From Paludibaculum fermentans (GTDB taxonomy: Bacteria > Acidobacteriota > Terriglobia > Bryobacterales > Bryobacteraceae), in assembly GCF_015277775.1 (NCBI RefSeq), contig NZ_CP063849.1, positions 6,649,501 through 6,713,500 on the forward strand: a stretch of 64,000 bases of DNA, in the 5' to 3' direction. Numbering within the stretch: the stretch's first letter is position 1; every line of letters begins with the position of its first letter. The position numbers were made by a program, and so were the translations under genes. A model generated the notes under the pieces. That model searched no databases. It was not told the origin of the DNA and was given only the letters and a program-made list of their open reading frames with translations. Positions 47,817-56,171 of the stretch are shown here, in pieces.

Positions 47817-47855
47817 GGTTACCGGAAGCCCGCCCAGAGGGGGCCCAAATCACAT

Positions 47856-48722
47856 ATGTTTGTACTCATTGGAGTCGCGATCGTAATCGGCGCGATCATC
47901 GGCGGCTACCTCATGGAGCACGGCAAGCTGATGGTGCTCATGCAGCCGGCGGAACTGGTGATTATTGGAGGCGCTGCACTGGGCACGATCTTTGTCGGCA
48001 ACCCGCTGCACACCATCATTGGAATGGCAAAGGCGGTACTTGGTGCGCTCAAAGGCTCTCCATTCACCAAAGCCTTTTATTTGGAGCAGTTGAGGATGCT
48101 GAACGACATCTTCGTCTACGCCCGCAAGAACGGCATGGCGAAGCTGGAGTCCGACCTGGACGAGCCCGAGAAGAGCGCAATCTTTACGAAGTATCCGAGT
48201 TTCCTGAAGAACCACCATGCCCTGGATTTCTTCTGCGACACGGTGCGCATGTCCATCTCAGGTGGTGTGGGTCCCTTTGAGCTCGACCAGTTGATGGAAC
48301 TGGACATGGAGGTGCAGCATCACGAAGGCTCTGAGCCGGCATCGTCCTTGACGACTGTCGCGGACGCGCTGCCCGGCCTGGGCATTGTGGCGGCGGTCTT
48401 GGGCGTGGTGATCACGATGGGGGCCCTGGGCGGGCCGCCTGAAGAGATCGGCCACAAGGTGGCCGCGGCCTTGGTGGGCACATTCCTGGGCATCCTGCTC
48501 TGCTACGGGTTCCTGGGGCCGCTGGCGTCCAACATTTCAAAGATCAATGACGGGCACGCGCAGTATATGGGTTTCCTGCGTATGGCCATTCTGGCGTTTG
48601 TGAAGGGGACGGCTCCTTCCCTGGCGGTGGAGTTTGCGCGACGGGCGATTCCGACCCATCTGCGTCCTGGCTTCAAAGAGACCGAGGCGATCATCAAGGG
48701 CGGTGCGGCCAAGCCCGCTTAG
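47856..48722 (+). CDS. motA: Flagellar motor stator protein MotA
   Basis: A 288-residue protein with four membrane segments forms the stator ring around MotB and couples ion flow to rotor torque. The start MFVLIGVAIVIGAIIGGYLM and VILMQPAELVIIGGAALG-type second helix (seen as LMQPAELVIIGGAALG) are typical. The cytoplasmic loop (about 65-165) carries the charged rotor-contact residues. ADALPGLGIVAAVLGVVITM contains the conserved Pro. The frame is open far upstream but the ATG at 47856 gives the family start. motB follows by 26 nt. Confidence 0.96.
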   Translation: MFVLIGVAIVIGAIIGGYLMEHGKLMVLMQPAELVIIGGAALGTIFVGNPLHTIIGMAKAVLGALKGSPFTKAFYLEQLRMLNDIFVYARKNGMAKLESDLDEPEKSAIFTKYPSFLKNHHALDFFCDTVRMSISGGVGPFELDQLMELDMEVQHHEGSEPASSLTTVADALPGLGIVAAVLGVVITMGALGGPPEEIGHKVAAALVGTFLGILLCYGFLGPLASNISKINDGHAQYMGFLRMAILAFVKGTAPSLAVEFARRAIPTHLRPGFKETEAIIKGGAAKPA

Positions 48723-48748
48723 CGGCGGCATGGACGGGAGGGAATGGC

Positions 48749-49555
48749 ATGGGTAGCACAACAACTCCGCCGCCGATCATTGTGGTCCGCAAGAAGAAGG
48801 GCCACGGCGGCCATCACGGGGGCGCCTGGAAGGTCGCCTATGCGGACTTCGTCACGGCCATGATGGCTTTGTTCATAGTCCTCTGGCTGCTCTCCAGCGA
48901 CGAAAAGGTCAAGAAGGCAGTAGGCGGATACTTCATGGACCCGACTGGAAACGGGCGCATGGTGGGTTCCAACATGGCGGGTGCCGGGACGGGTATCGAG
49001 CTGACCACGGAAAACATGAGCAAGCTGAAGGAGAAGATCGAAGCGGCCATGAAAGAGCTGCCGAAGTTCGAGCAGATGAAGAACAACGTGCAGGTGACGG
49101 TTACGAATGAAGGTCTTCGCATTGAACTACTGGAAAAAGAGAGTGGGATGTTCTTCGAGAGCGGAAATGCGAAGCCATCGCCACAGGGCACGGAACTGAT
49201 CAGGATGTTGGGGGAGCAACTGAGCCAGTTGCCGAACAAGCTTCTGATTGAAGGGCACACGGACGCAAAGCCTTACGCCTCCGAGGCGGGTTATACGAAT
49301 TGGGAGCTGTCCGCCGACCGGGCGAACTGTGCGCGGCGCGTGTTGCAGGAATCCGGCATCGCGGTGGACCGGGTGGCCCAGATCCGTGGTTTTGCCGATC
49401 AGCACCTGCGCAACAAAACCGACCCGTTCGACCCTGCCAACCGGAGGGTGTCCGTGCTCGTCCAATACCGCGAGGTCCCGGCAGCGCCAAAACCCGCAGC
49501 CGAGCCGGCTAAAAGCGAAGCAGCGCAGCCTAAGGCCGCGGAGCCTCACCACTGA
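48749..49555 (+). CDS. motB: Flagellar motor stator protein MotB
   Basis: A 268-residue protein with a short basic cytoplasmic start (IIVVRKKKGHGGHHGG) and one membrane helix, WKVAYADFVTAMMALFIVLW, whose Asp34 is the ion carrier. A plug-like amphipathic segment and an OmpA-type peptidoglycan-binding domain follow (about 135-240, LLIEGHTDAKPY and NWELSADRANCARRVL). The tail is Ala/Pro/Lys-rich and ends in PHH. No residue unambiguously separates proton from sodium use by eye. Its last 26 nt overlap the convergent HAD gene. Confidence 0.96.
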   Translation: MGSTTTPPPIIVVRKKKGHGGHHGGAWKVAYADFVTAMMALFIVLWLLSSDEKVKKAVGGYFMDPTGNGRMVGSNMAGAGTGIELTTENMSKLKEKIEAAMKELPKFEQMKNNVQVTVTNEGLRIELLEKESGMFFESGNAKPSPQGTELIRMLGEQLSQLPNKLLIEGHTDAKPYASEAGYTNWELSADRANCARRVLQESGIAVDRVAQIRGFADQHLRNKTDPFDPANRRVSVLVQYREVPAAPKPAAEPAKSEAAQPKAAEPHH

Positions 49556-50192
49556 GAAACCGGGCGATCTCTGACCAGCGGCGAAATGGGTGAAATGACA
49601 CACCGCTCCGCTTGAGGTTGTTCGCCAGCCACCCGGTGGCAAAGCGCAATTCGGCGTCGACCAGCAGGGCGGGCTTCTCATCGGGGGGGCCATTGCCGGC
49701 GAAGGCTACACGGTCGTAGTGCTTCAATGCAGTGCGAACAACGGCCGACTTGTCAATTCCGTACTCGGGACTGTAAAAGGGCGATCCGACAGGCGGCTGC
49801 AGCACCAGGCCGGAGCCTTCCACATAATGGCCCGGGTTCGAGTGGACCTCCAGGTGGCCCAGCCCCAGGCCGGAGAGAAGTTGGTCGATGTACCAATTGG
49901 AGCCGTTGGACACGATCACGACATCCCAGCCGGAATCATGGAGTTGCGCCACAGCTGCGGGCAGTCCCGGATCTACTTCCATCAGCGGCAGCAGGGCTTG
50001 CAGTTCCGCTTCGGAACAACGGATCTGTCCGAAAATGCCGGCCATCGCTTCAAAGTGCGTCAGGCGGCCGGTGGAGTAGCCTTGCCAGAAGTCGGGCACC
50101 GAGCCTTTGGAGCAATGCGGCAGGGCCAGTTCGTAGAAATCCAGACGCGAAATCGTGCCGTCGAAGTCAGTGATGAGAACCGAGGAGGGCAT
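49530..50192 (-). CDS. HAD-superfamily phosphatase (MtnX/SerB-like)
   Basis: A 220-residue haloacid-dehalogenase-type phosphatase. Motif I is ITDFDGTIS with Asp9 as nucleophile and Asp11 as acid/base. Motif II is VVIVSNGSNWY. Motif III/IV lies in FAGNGPPDEKPALLVDAELRF. The fold with a helical cap (DFWQGYSTGRLTHFEAMAGI) resembles the MtnX-type phosphatase of methionine salvage. Other MtnX-pathway genes are not adjacent, so the substrate is unproven. It overlaps the 3' end of motB by 26 nt in the opposite direction. Confidence 0.85.
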   Translation of the reverse strand: MPSSVLITDFDGTISRLDFYELALPHCSKGSVPDFWQGYSTGRLTHFEAMAGIFGQIRCSEAELQALLPLMEVDPGLPAAVAQLHDSGWDVVIVSNGSNWYIDQLLSGLGLGHLEVHSNPGHYVEGSGLVLQPPVGSPFYSPEYGIDKSAVVRTALKHYDRVAFAGNGPPDEKPALLVDAELRFATGWLANNLKRSGVSFHPFRRWSEIARFLSGEAPRP

Positions 50193-50260
50193 GGGGCGAT
50201 CCGGTGAGGGTGAAATTGCCCCCGCCCTTGAATGATAATTTATCTAGGAAACACGCGTTT

Positions 50261-50680
50261 ATGTCACAGGTTCAACACATTGCACTGGCGCCGGAACGGC
50301 AGGCGCTGCGGGAAGCGAATCAGCTCAGAATCGTCACCGCCCAGGAAGAGGGGACAGCCATCCGGCATCTGCCGAATGGAGTTTACGGTTTCACCGGCGC
50401 TCCGGCCACCAACGAGATCCCGTTGTTCATCAAGCCCATTTTTGAGTGCTTTGAGGTACACAAACGAGCCGACGGCGAAGTGATCTTCATCGGCTATGTC
50501 ACTGAAAAAGAAAAGCAGTTGATCGAACAGGGGCTGGAGCCAGTGGTGGCTGATCTCTACCCGGAACCGCATGGCGAGGCCTTGACACTGGTGGCGATCT
50601 CCGGCACCCGCGTGGACCGGCGCCGCCCGCCGACGCGCGACAATGGCAACTCGATGAAGGTCGATATCGGCCCGCGCTAG
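50261..50680 (+). CDS. Conserved-looking protein of unknown function
   Basis: A 139-residue protein from the ATG at 50261. The frame is open to 50204, but the upstream part has no start signal. No signal peptide or membrane segment. The sequence has two blocks, LRIVTAQEEGTAIRHLPNGVYGF and the strand-like ADGEVIFIGYVTEKEKQLI. A basic tail ends VDIGPR. I do not recognise the family. It converges on the ferredoxin gene, with which it shares four bases (50677-50680), and is divergent from the HAD gene. Confidence 0.7.
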   Translation: MSQVQHIALAPERQALREANQLRIVTAQEEGTAIRHLPNGVYGFTGAPATNEIPLFIKPIFECFEVHKRADGEVIFIGYVTEKEKQLIEQGLEPVVADLYPEPHGEALTLVAISGTRVDRRRPPTRDNGNSMKVDIGPR

Positions 50681-50961
50681 TTGAGCAGCCCGAGGCGCAA
50701 CAGTTCCAGCTTGAGCCGCATGCGGCTCATCCATCCCATGACCCGGCCGTCCTCCACCATGGCGGGAGCGGCCTGGCAGCGGTGGAGGCATTTCGACTCG
50801 CTGATGCGCAGGTCGCCAGTGGCGTGTTCGTGGTGGTGCTTCAAGTCGTGGAGTAGTTCCGCGGCGCCGGCGTTCTTGCAGGATTCCCCGGTACAGACCA
50901 CCATCACGTGGCGGTTGCGGCAGATATGGGGCGTTGGTTGATGGAGGGCTAGGCTTGCCAT
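50677..50961 (-). CDS. Thioredoxin-like [2Fe-2S] ferredoxin
   Basis: A 94-residue protein from the Met at 50961. The four cluster ligands are Cys23 and Cys28 (VVCTGESCKNAG) and Cys58 and Cys62 (SESKCLHRCQAAP). This is the C-x4-C...C-x3-C pattern of thioredoxin-like ferredoxins and of the NuoE/HydC subunits. A His-rich loop (KHHHEHATGD) sits between the pairs. The first 13 nt overlap the end of the radical SAM gene. It is thus a good candidate electron donor for that enzyme, though this is inference from position. Confidence 0.88.
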   Translation of the reverse strand: MASLALHQPTPHICRNRHVMVVCTGESCKNAGAAELLHDLKHHHEHATGDLRISESKCLHRCQAAPAMVEDGRVMGWMSRMRLKLELLRLGLLN

Positions 50962-52145
50962 GGTGCTCCGATGGCCTCCTTCCGCTGGGGATTCGGCTCG
51001 TAGATGCAGAAGGGCTCTTCGGCGTGATAGTCGCCGGTGACGCCGAACGCGCGCGCCCGGCAACCCATACAAACCTGTTTAAATTCGCAATAGCCGCACT
51101 TCCCGTCCAGATTGTTCAGGTCGCGCAGGTCCTTGAAGAGTTCGGAACCGCTCCAGACCTCCTCAAAAGTCTGGCGGCGGAGGTCGCCGGCCTCCAGGGG
51201 CAAGTAGCCGCAGGGCTGGACGGAGCCGCGGTGCGAGATGAAACAGACGCCGGAGGCGGCGAGGCAGCCGCGGGTCATCTGATTCAGATCTGTGGGGTGG
51301 CCGCCCTTTTGGGGATGTCCGGCGTGCTGGGGGTGCGGCATCTGGGCGGGTACGGCCTCCCCGGCGCGGCGGGATTCGGCCCGGCGCTGGCGGGCGATGC
51401 GGTAATACTGCGGAGCGCAGGTCGCCTTCATCTCCATGCCGGAGTCCAGATTGCGATCGTAGAACCAATTCAGAATGCGCTCGGCGTCGGCGCCGGTGAC
51501 CGACTGGTCTTCCGCGATGGTGAGCCCGCAACCCACGGGAACCAGCAGGAAGAGGTGGAAGGCGTCGACCTTCAGGCTCTTGGCCAGTTCAACCATCTCG
51601 GGCAGTTGGTGGGCATTGTGTTTGGAGACAGTGGTGTTGATCTGGGTGGAAATCCCCAGGTTCTGCAGGTGCTTGATGCCGCGGATTGCTGCGTCATAAG
51701 CCCCATCGTGACCACGAAAGGCGTCGTGGGTGCCCTGGTCGGCCCCGTCGAGACTGATGGCGACGCGAACGATGCCGGCATCCTTGATGCGATCGGCCAT
51801 GGCTTCGTCAACGAGGGTGCCGTTGGTGGCGAGGGCTACGCGGATGCCGTGGGAGACCGCTCGCTTAGCAATATCAAAGACATCGCGGCGCCAGAGGGGT
51901 TCACCGCCGCTGAGGACCAGGATGAATGGGGCATATGCCGCAAGTTGGTCGACGATGTCCAAACATTCCTTGGTGGAGAGGTCGTCTGGGCTCATCAATT
52001 CAGTAGCACTGGCGCGGCAATGGATGCAGCGGAGGTTGCATCCGGTGGTGAGTTCCCAGAAGACCAGCCTTGGATTCGCGATGGAGGGGATGGCTGGCGC
52101 GGTCATACAGTTTTGTATGCAATTCGGGGACCACGCAACAGCCAT
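50949..52145 (-). CDS. Radical SAM/SPASM enzyme, AhbD/NirJ-like
   Basis: A 398-residue enzyme. The SAM-binding [4Fe-4S] cluster uses Cys36, Cys40 and Cys43 (CNLRCIHC). A SPASM-like C-terminal part has CFISHRGSVQPCGYLPLEAG, GKCGYCEFKQVCMGCRARAF and FCIYEP. This pattern is close to that of AhbD, the heme synthase acting on Fe-coproporphyrin, and to NirJ. A substrate-side insertion is rich in His and Pro (PHPQHAGHPQKGGH, about 285-298). The ATG at 52145 and a Met 13 codons later (MTAPAIPSIANP) are both possible starts. Downstream lies a [2Fe-2S] ferredoxin. No other heme genes are in the window. Confidence 0.85.
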   Translation of the reverse strand: MAVAWSPNCIQNCMTAPAIPSIANPRLVFWELTTGCNLRCIHCRASATELMSPDDLSTKECLDIVDQLAAYAPFILVLSGGEPLWRRDVFDIAKRAVSHGIRVALATNGTLVDEAMADRIKDAGIVRVAISLDGADQGTHDAFRGHDGAYDAAIRGIKHLQNLGISTQINTTVSKHNAHQLPEMVELAKSLKVDAFHLFLLVPVGCGLTIAEDQSVTGADAERILNWFYDRNLDSGMEMKATCAPQYYRIARQRRAESRRAGEAVPAQMPHPQHAGHPQKGGHPTDLNQMTRGCLAASGVCFISHRGSVQPCGYLPLEAGDLRRQTFEEVWSGSELFKDLRDLNNLDGKCGYCEFKQVCMGCRARAFGVTGDYHAEEPFCIYEPNPQRKEAIGAPWQA

Positions 52146-52240
52146 TTAAATTCAATAGTTTAGCGGCATAGGGAGCGCGAGTGGGGGATTACCCCCACCT
52201 CAGCAGTGCGTCTGACAGTGTCGTCCCACCCACTCCACCT

Positions 52241-52281
52241 CTCAAACGAAAAACGGGATACCCCCGGTGAGGGGTATCCCG
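52241..52281 (-). terminator. Rho-independent terminator of the second Oar-like receptor gene
   Basis: A perfect 11-bp stem (52254-52264 with 52271-52281), 6-nt loop, followed on the reverse strand by T5 and then CGTTTG. It sits 24 nt past the receptor stop. Confidence 0.9.
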
Positions 52282-52304
52282 CAAGTGAAGGGGCCAGTGT
52301 TGAA

Positions 52305-55300
52305 TCAGAAGTCGTAGCGGAGTGCCATCTGATAAATACGAGGACTCCCCGTGGTGGCGCTGATCCTGCCGAAGTTGGCCAGTGCGGTCAGGGACACACT
52401 GGGGTTGGCGAAGTTGACGTTATTGAGCGTGTTGTAGCCTTCGGCACGGAACGTGACCACGTGGGTTTCAGAGATCCTGAACCGCTTCACCAGGGACATG
52501 TCTATGTTGAAGTAGCGAGGCCCGCGGAAGGCGTTTCTGCCGCTGCTGCCGAGTTCGCCGGCGACGGGGAAGGAGAAGCGCCCCGCTTCCTCACTGGTGA
52601 GGAAGAAGACACCTCCTCCGCGCCGGTCGATGCTGCCGATGTTCCGGCTGCCGGTGTAGTTGGCCCAGGTGTTGACTGCGCCGTTGGTTGTCGTGCGGGC
52701 GGAGCTAACGGTATAGACCGAGCCGCTTTGCCAGATCATCAGGCCACCCAGCTCCCAGCCACCGACGGCGGTATCGAGCCACCGGGGCATGTCGGTGCCG
52801 AAGCGCTTGCCCTTGCCGAACGGGACGATGAAAGTGGCGGAGGCATTGAACGAGTGGGGCCGGTCGAAGTCGCTGCGGGCGCGATTGAGCGCCAGGTTAA
52901 AGCTGTCGATCGGAGCGGTGTAGCCATTCCCTTCAGCGGAACCGTTGTCGATGCTCTTGCTGAAAGTGTAGTTGGCGAACACCTGCAGGGCGCTCATCTT
53001 GCGGCGCACGCTGAATTGGAAGGAGTTGTAATAGGAGCGGCCGTTGTTGGTGCCTTGCCGGAGTTCGATGTACTGCGGGTAGTTGCGCAGGTAGAAGTCT
53101 GACACACCGGCGGCGCTGTAGCGGTTATTGAAGTTGCGGTCCAGGTTGCTCGCAGCGGTGCCGACGAGGCCCTGAGTGAAATTGGCGGCACCCAGGCTGG
53201 AGATTGCGGAGGCGGGGGTGCCGAAAATCCTGACCAGTGTGTTGTTGGCCGAGATCGGCGCGGACGAATTGGTTTGGAATGCCTGCAGCTCCTTGAAGGC
53301 GCTGAGGAAGTCACCGTACACCCGCTGCTGATTCTGGTTTACGTTCATGAACAGCTTGATGCCGCTGCTGCCCACGTACGCGACTTCGACGATGGTGTTG
53401 CGCATCAGTTCACGCTGCACATTCAGACTGAACTGGCTGGTGTATCCGGTGCGCAGATTGGGATCGAAAACTGAGATCGTGTTCTGGCGGTTATTGGGGA
53501 GCACGAGATCCGGGGCGGAGGGCTGGGTGGCCAGCGGGATTCCGTCCGCCAGGCGAACGTCTGTGCCGTTTGCATTCGGGGTGGTCAGCCCAGTCTGCGA
53601 GAAGCCGGGTGTGGCCCCGTCGACCGAACTGGTGGTGGCGCCGATGATGCGATCAAAGAAGATGCCGTAGCTGCCGCGAACGGCGGTCTTGCCATCGCCC
53701 TTCACGTCCCAGGCGAAACCGAAGCGGGGTGCGAAGTTATTGAAATCGTTGTTGTACCAGGCGCCCGACTTGGCCACGGCGAAGTTGGCGATCTGGCTGA
53801 CCGAGTTGATTTTGGCTGCCTGATCGATAATTCCCTGCTGGCCGTTGGCCTCCGACGGAACGCTGGAGTATTCCCAACGCAAGCCGAAGTTGAGGGTCAG
53901 GTTGCGGCGAATCTTCCAATCGTCCTGGGCGAAGTAGCCCTGTTCGTTGAAGTTGAAGGTGCGGACCCGGGGCGTGCCAGGCTTCTGGAAGGTGGTCAGA
54001 TCGCTATAGTACGTCTGAATGACCTGATTCATCCGGCCCAGGACGTCGTTGTAGAGACTCTCGAAGGTCTGGCGGTTGCCCGAGGAGATGGCGCCGCTGG
54101 CGACTGTCGGTCCAATGTTGGCGGGCACCGTATTGCCGAGGGTGGTCGCGGTGGTGACATTCGGGTAGATGCCCTGGTCGTTGTAACCCCACTGCTTGGT
54201 ACGGCGGTATTGGCCGCCGAACTTGAAGGTGTGGTTGCCCATCACCTTGGTCAGGTTGTCGGTGACCTCATCCACGGGGGCATTGCGGCCCTGGGCAAAG
54301 CCGGCGTTATAGGGATCCGTGAACAGGTTGGAGATGATGGTAGGACCCTGAAGACGCCCGGGCCGCAGAAAGTCGGAGTTGGCGCTCTGATGGCCGACGC
54401 GCAACTCGTTCACCAGTGTCGGGGTCAGCACCCAATCCGAACCGGCCGAGAAGCCCCACCGCACGCCGCCCTGGGCGCCCTGGGGGAAGCCGGGAAATGT
54501 GGCGTCCGCGGAGTTCAGGGAGTCGATGGAGTAGGTGCGAAACCAGCTATAGCGGAAGAAGAGGTGGTGATTCTCCGTCAGGTTGTGGTCCACCTTACCG
54601 GTGTAGGCATTGTTGCGGCTGCCGGCAGGATTATTGAACCGGAATCCCGCGGTGTTTAGGCCGTCACCGGTATCAAAGTTGTTCGGGTCGGGCAATATCT
54701 TGAAGATCTTAGCCATCTCAGAGTCGACGCCCTTGCCGCGCGGGTCGTTCTGGGCGATGTTGAAGGACGAGATCGCAGTGCTGTTGGGGGCGCGCCAACG
54801 GAAAATGCCGGCCTTGGCTTCAGGAGTGAGGACCGTGCGGTTGCGGACTACTTCCTGGGAGACGCGGCTGCCCTGGTAGTTGAAGAAGAAGAACGTTTTG
54901 CCCTTCTTGACCGGTCCGCCGAAGGAGCCACCGAACAGATTCTGGATGTACTTCGGCCGCGCGACGCCGGATGTGTTGTTAAAGAAATTGTTGGCGTTGA
55001 GCTTGGTGTTGCGGAGGTAGTCGAACAAGTTGCCATGGAACTGGTTGTTGCCGGAGCGGGTGATGAGTTCCACCTGGCCACCGGCGTTGCGGCCATACTC
55101 AGCCTTGGCGCCGTTTGTGATGACACGGAATTCGCCGACGGAGTCGGTATTGTTCGCCGTCATGGATAAGCCAAGACGCGGCGTCACGGCGTCGTTTACG
55201 TCGATGCCGTCCAAGGTGGTGTTGTTGCTGCCTTGGCGCGTGCCGTTGACACGGGAAAACGTCGTGTCGCTGGGATCGATCTGGACGCCGGGCTGAAAGA

Positions 55301-55760
55301 CTGCGAGAGCCACCGGGCTGCGGCCCAATTGGGGCAGTGTGTCAATGTCGCGCATGGTGATGGAGCGACCCATCTGCGCATCTGTTGTCTGGACACGGGC
55401 GGCTTCAGCCTCCACGACCACGCTCTCGGTCACCTGGCCGACTTCAAGTTTGAAGCGCTGGGTGGTGGCCACAGAGACGTTCAGCTCGACACCGCTGGCG
55501 ACCGCCTTGCGGAAGCCGGGGGCCTCGACGCTGATGGTGTAGATTCCGGGCTGGAGTGAAGGGAAGATGAACAGACCGTCGGGACTGGTGACCCCATCGG
55601 CGCGCACCTGCGTCTTCTCGTTAAGAACGACGATTTTCGCACCGGGAACCACGGCCCCACTCTCGTCCTGGACAGATCCGTCCAGTCGAGAAGTTGCCAC
55701 CTGTGCGGAGCTCAGCACTGCGCAGAGCGCTAGAGACAGAAATACCCTCAGTGTTGACAT
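52305..55760 (-). CDS. Oar-like TonB-dependent outer-membrane receptor with carboxypeptidase-regulatory domain
   Basis: A 1151-residue protein. The signal peptide (MSTLRVFLSLALCAVLSSAQ) precedes a CarboxypepD_reg domain (about 25-110, SRLDGSVQDESGAVVPGAKI). The plug is at about 130-265 (DIDTLPQLGRSPVALAVFQPG, GQVELITRSGNNQFHGNLFD) and the barrel ends in ALRYDF with a terminal Phe. It has the same architecture as the protein at 670-3942 but with low residue identity outside the plug motifs, so the two are paralogous families rather than a recent duplication. No accessory surface lipoprotein is adjacent, so the ligand is open. Confidence 0.9.
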   Translation of the reverse strand: MSTLRVFLSLALCAVLSSAQVATSRLDGSVQDESGAVVPGAKIVVLNEKTQVRADGVTSPDGLFIFPSLQPGIYTISVEAPGFRKAVASGVELNVSVATTQRFKLEVGQVTESVVVEAEAARVQTTDAQMGRSITMRDIDTLPQLGRSPVALAVFQPGVQIDPSDTTFSRVNGTRQGSNNTTLDGIDVNDAVTPRLGLSMTANNTDSVGEFRVITNGAKAEYGRNAGGQVELITRSGNNQFHGNLFDYLRNTKLNANNFFNNTSGVARPKYIQNLFGGSFGGPVKKGKTFFFFNYQGSRVSQEVVRNRTVLTPEAKAGIFRWRAPNSTAISSFNIAQNDPRGKGVDSEMAKIFKILPDPNNFDTGDGLNTAGFRFNNPAGSRNNAYTGKVDHNLTENHHLFFRYSWFRTYSIDSLNSADATFPGFPQGAQGGVRWGFSAGSDWVLTPTLVNELRVGHQSANSDFLRPGRLQGPTIISNLFTDPYNAGFAQGRNAPVDEVTDNLTKVMGNHTFKFGGQYRRTKQWGYNDQGIYPNVTTATTLGNTVPANIGPTVASGAISSGNRQTFESLYNDVLGRMNQVIQTYYSDLTTFQKPGTPRVRTFNFNEQGYFAQDDWKIRRNLTLNFGLRWEYSSVPSEANGQQGIIDQAAKINSVSQIANFAVAKSGAWYNNDFNNFAPRFGFAWDVKGDGKTAVRGSYGIFFDRIIGATTSSVDGATPGFSQTGLTTPNANGTDVRLADGIPLATQPSAPDLVLPNNRQNTISVFDPNLRTGYTSQFSLNVQRELMRNTIVEVAYVGSSGIKLFMNVNQNQQRVYGDFLSAFKELQAFQTNSSAPISANNTLVRIFGTPASAISSLGAANFTQGLVGTAASNLDRNFNNRYSAAGVSDFYLRNYPQYIELRQGTNNGRSYYNSFQFSVRRKMSALQVFANYTFSKSIDNGSAEGNGYTAPIDSFNLALNRARSDFDRPHSFNASATFIVPFGKGKRFGTDMPRWLDTAVGGWELGGLMIWQSGSVYTVSSARTTTNGAVNTWANYTGSRNIGSIDRRGGGVFFLTSEEAGRFSFPVAGELGSSGRNAFRGPRYFNIDMSLVKRFRISETHVVTFRAEGYNTLNNVNFANPSVSLTALANFGRISATTGSPRIYQMALRYDF

Positions 55761-55823
55761 AACCTAAGTCCCCTCTGAAGCCAAGGTAATCGATAGATCC
55801 CTGGCTACCTTTTGATAGGTAAT

Positions 55824-55852
55824 ACTCTACGAAGATCTGTGACTTCTGTCAA
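55824..55852 (-). promoter_or_regulatory. Promoter of the second Oar-like receptor gene
   Basis: On the reverse strand TTGACA (55847-55852), 17 nt, then TAGAGT (55824-55829). This puts the transcription start about 55817 and leaves a leader of about 57 nt. The remaining spacer to 56171 holds no gene I can support. Confidence 0.7.
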
Positions 55853-56045
55853 TACTTTTTGGTGCAGTTGTAGACTCCCGCAGACATAGACGTTGCTTGT
55901 TAATAGGCTGTAAGTGAATGAGTAATCTGAATTTAGGAGCGCTACTGGGATTCAGGTGATTCGCAGTGAAGCAAGTTAGCTGTAAACGCCGACGGCTCAG
56001 GCTGACGACTCTCTTGCATTCATGCTTGATGGGCAGGTCCCTCCA

Positions 56046-56097
56046 TTCAACCGGTCCACCAGAATCGAACCATTCACCCGGAGTCCATCCGGTTGAA
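56046..56097. repeat. 9-bp inverted repeat upstream of the UxuA-like gene
   Basis: TTCAACCGG (56046-56054) and CCGGTTGAA (56089-56097) are exact inverted copies 34 nt apart, 75 nt before the UxuA-like start codon. The spacing is long for a protein operator half-site pair but would suit a looped RNA stem or a regulator dimer. Function is unknown. Confidence 0.35.
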
Positions 56098-56171
56098 CAG
56101 TCAGGCTTTCGCGCCTTGGGTCGGGTGTGCCTCGGCGGTATCGAAATCCGGATATGATGCTTACGACAACA

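Noticed and set aside
46626-47855. Long N-terminal extension of the motA frame
   Set aside because: It runs antisense through the M20 peptidase gene. The MotA family start is at 47856.
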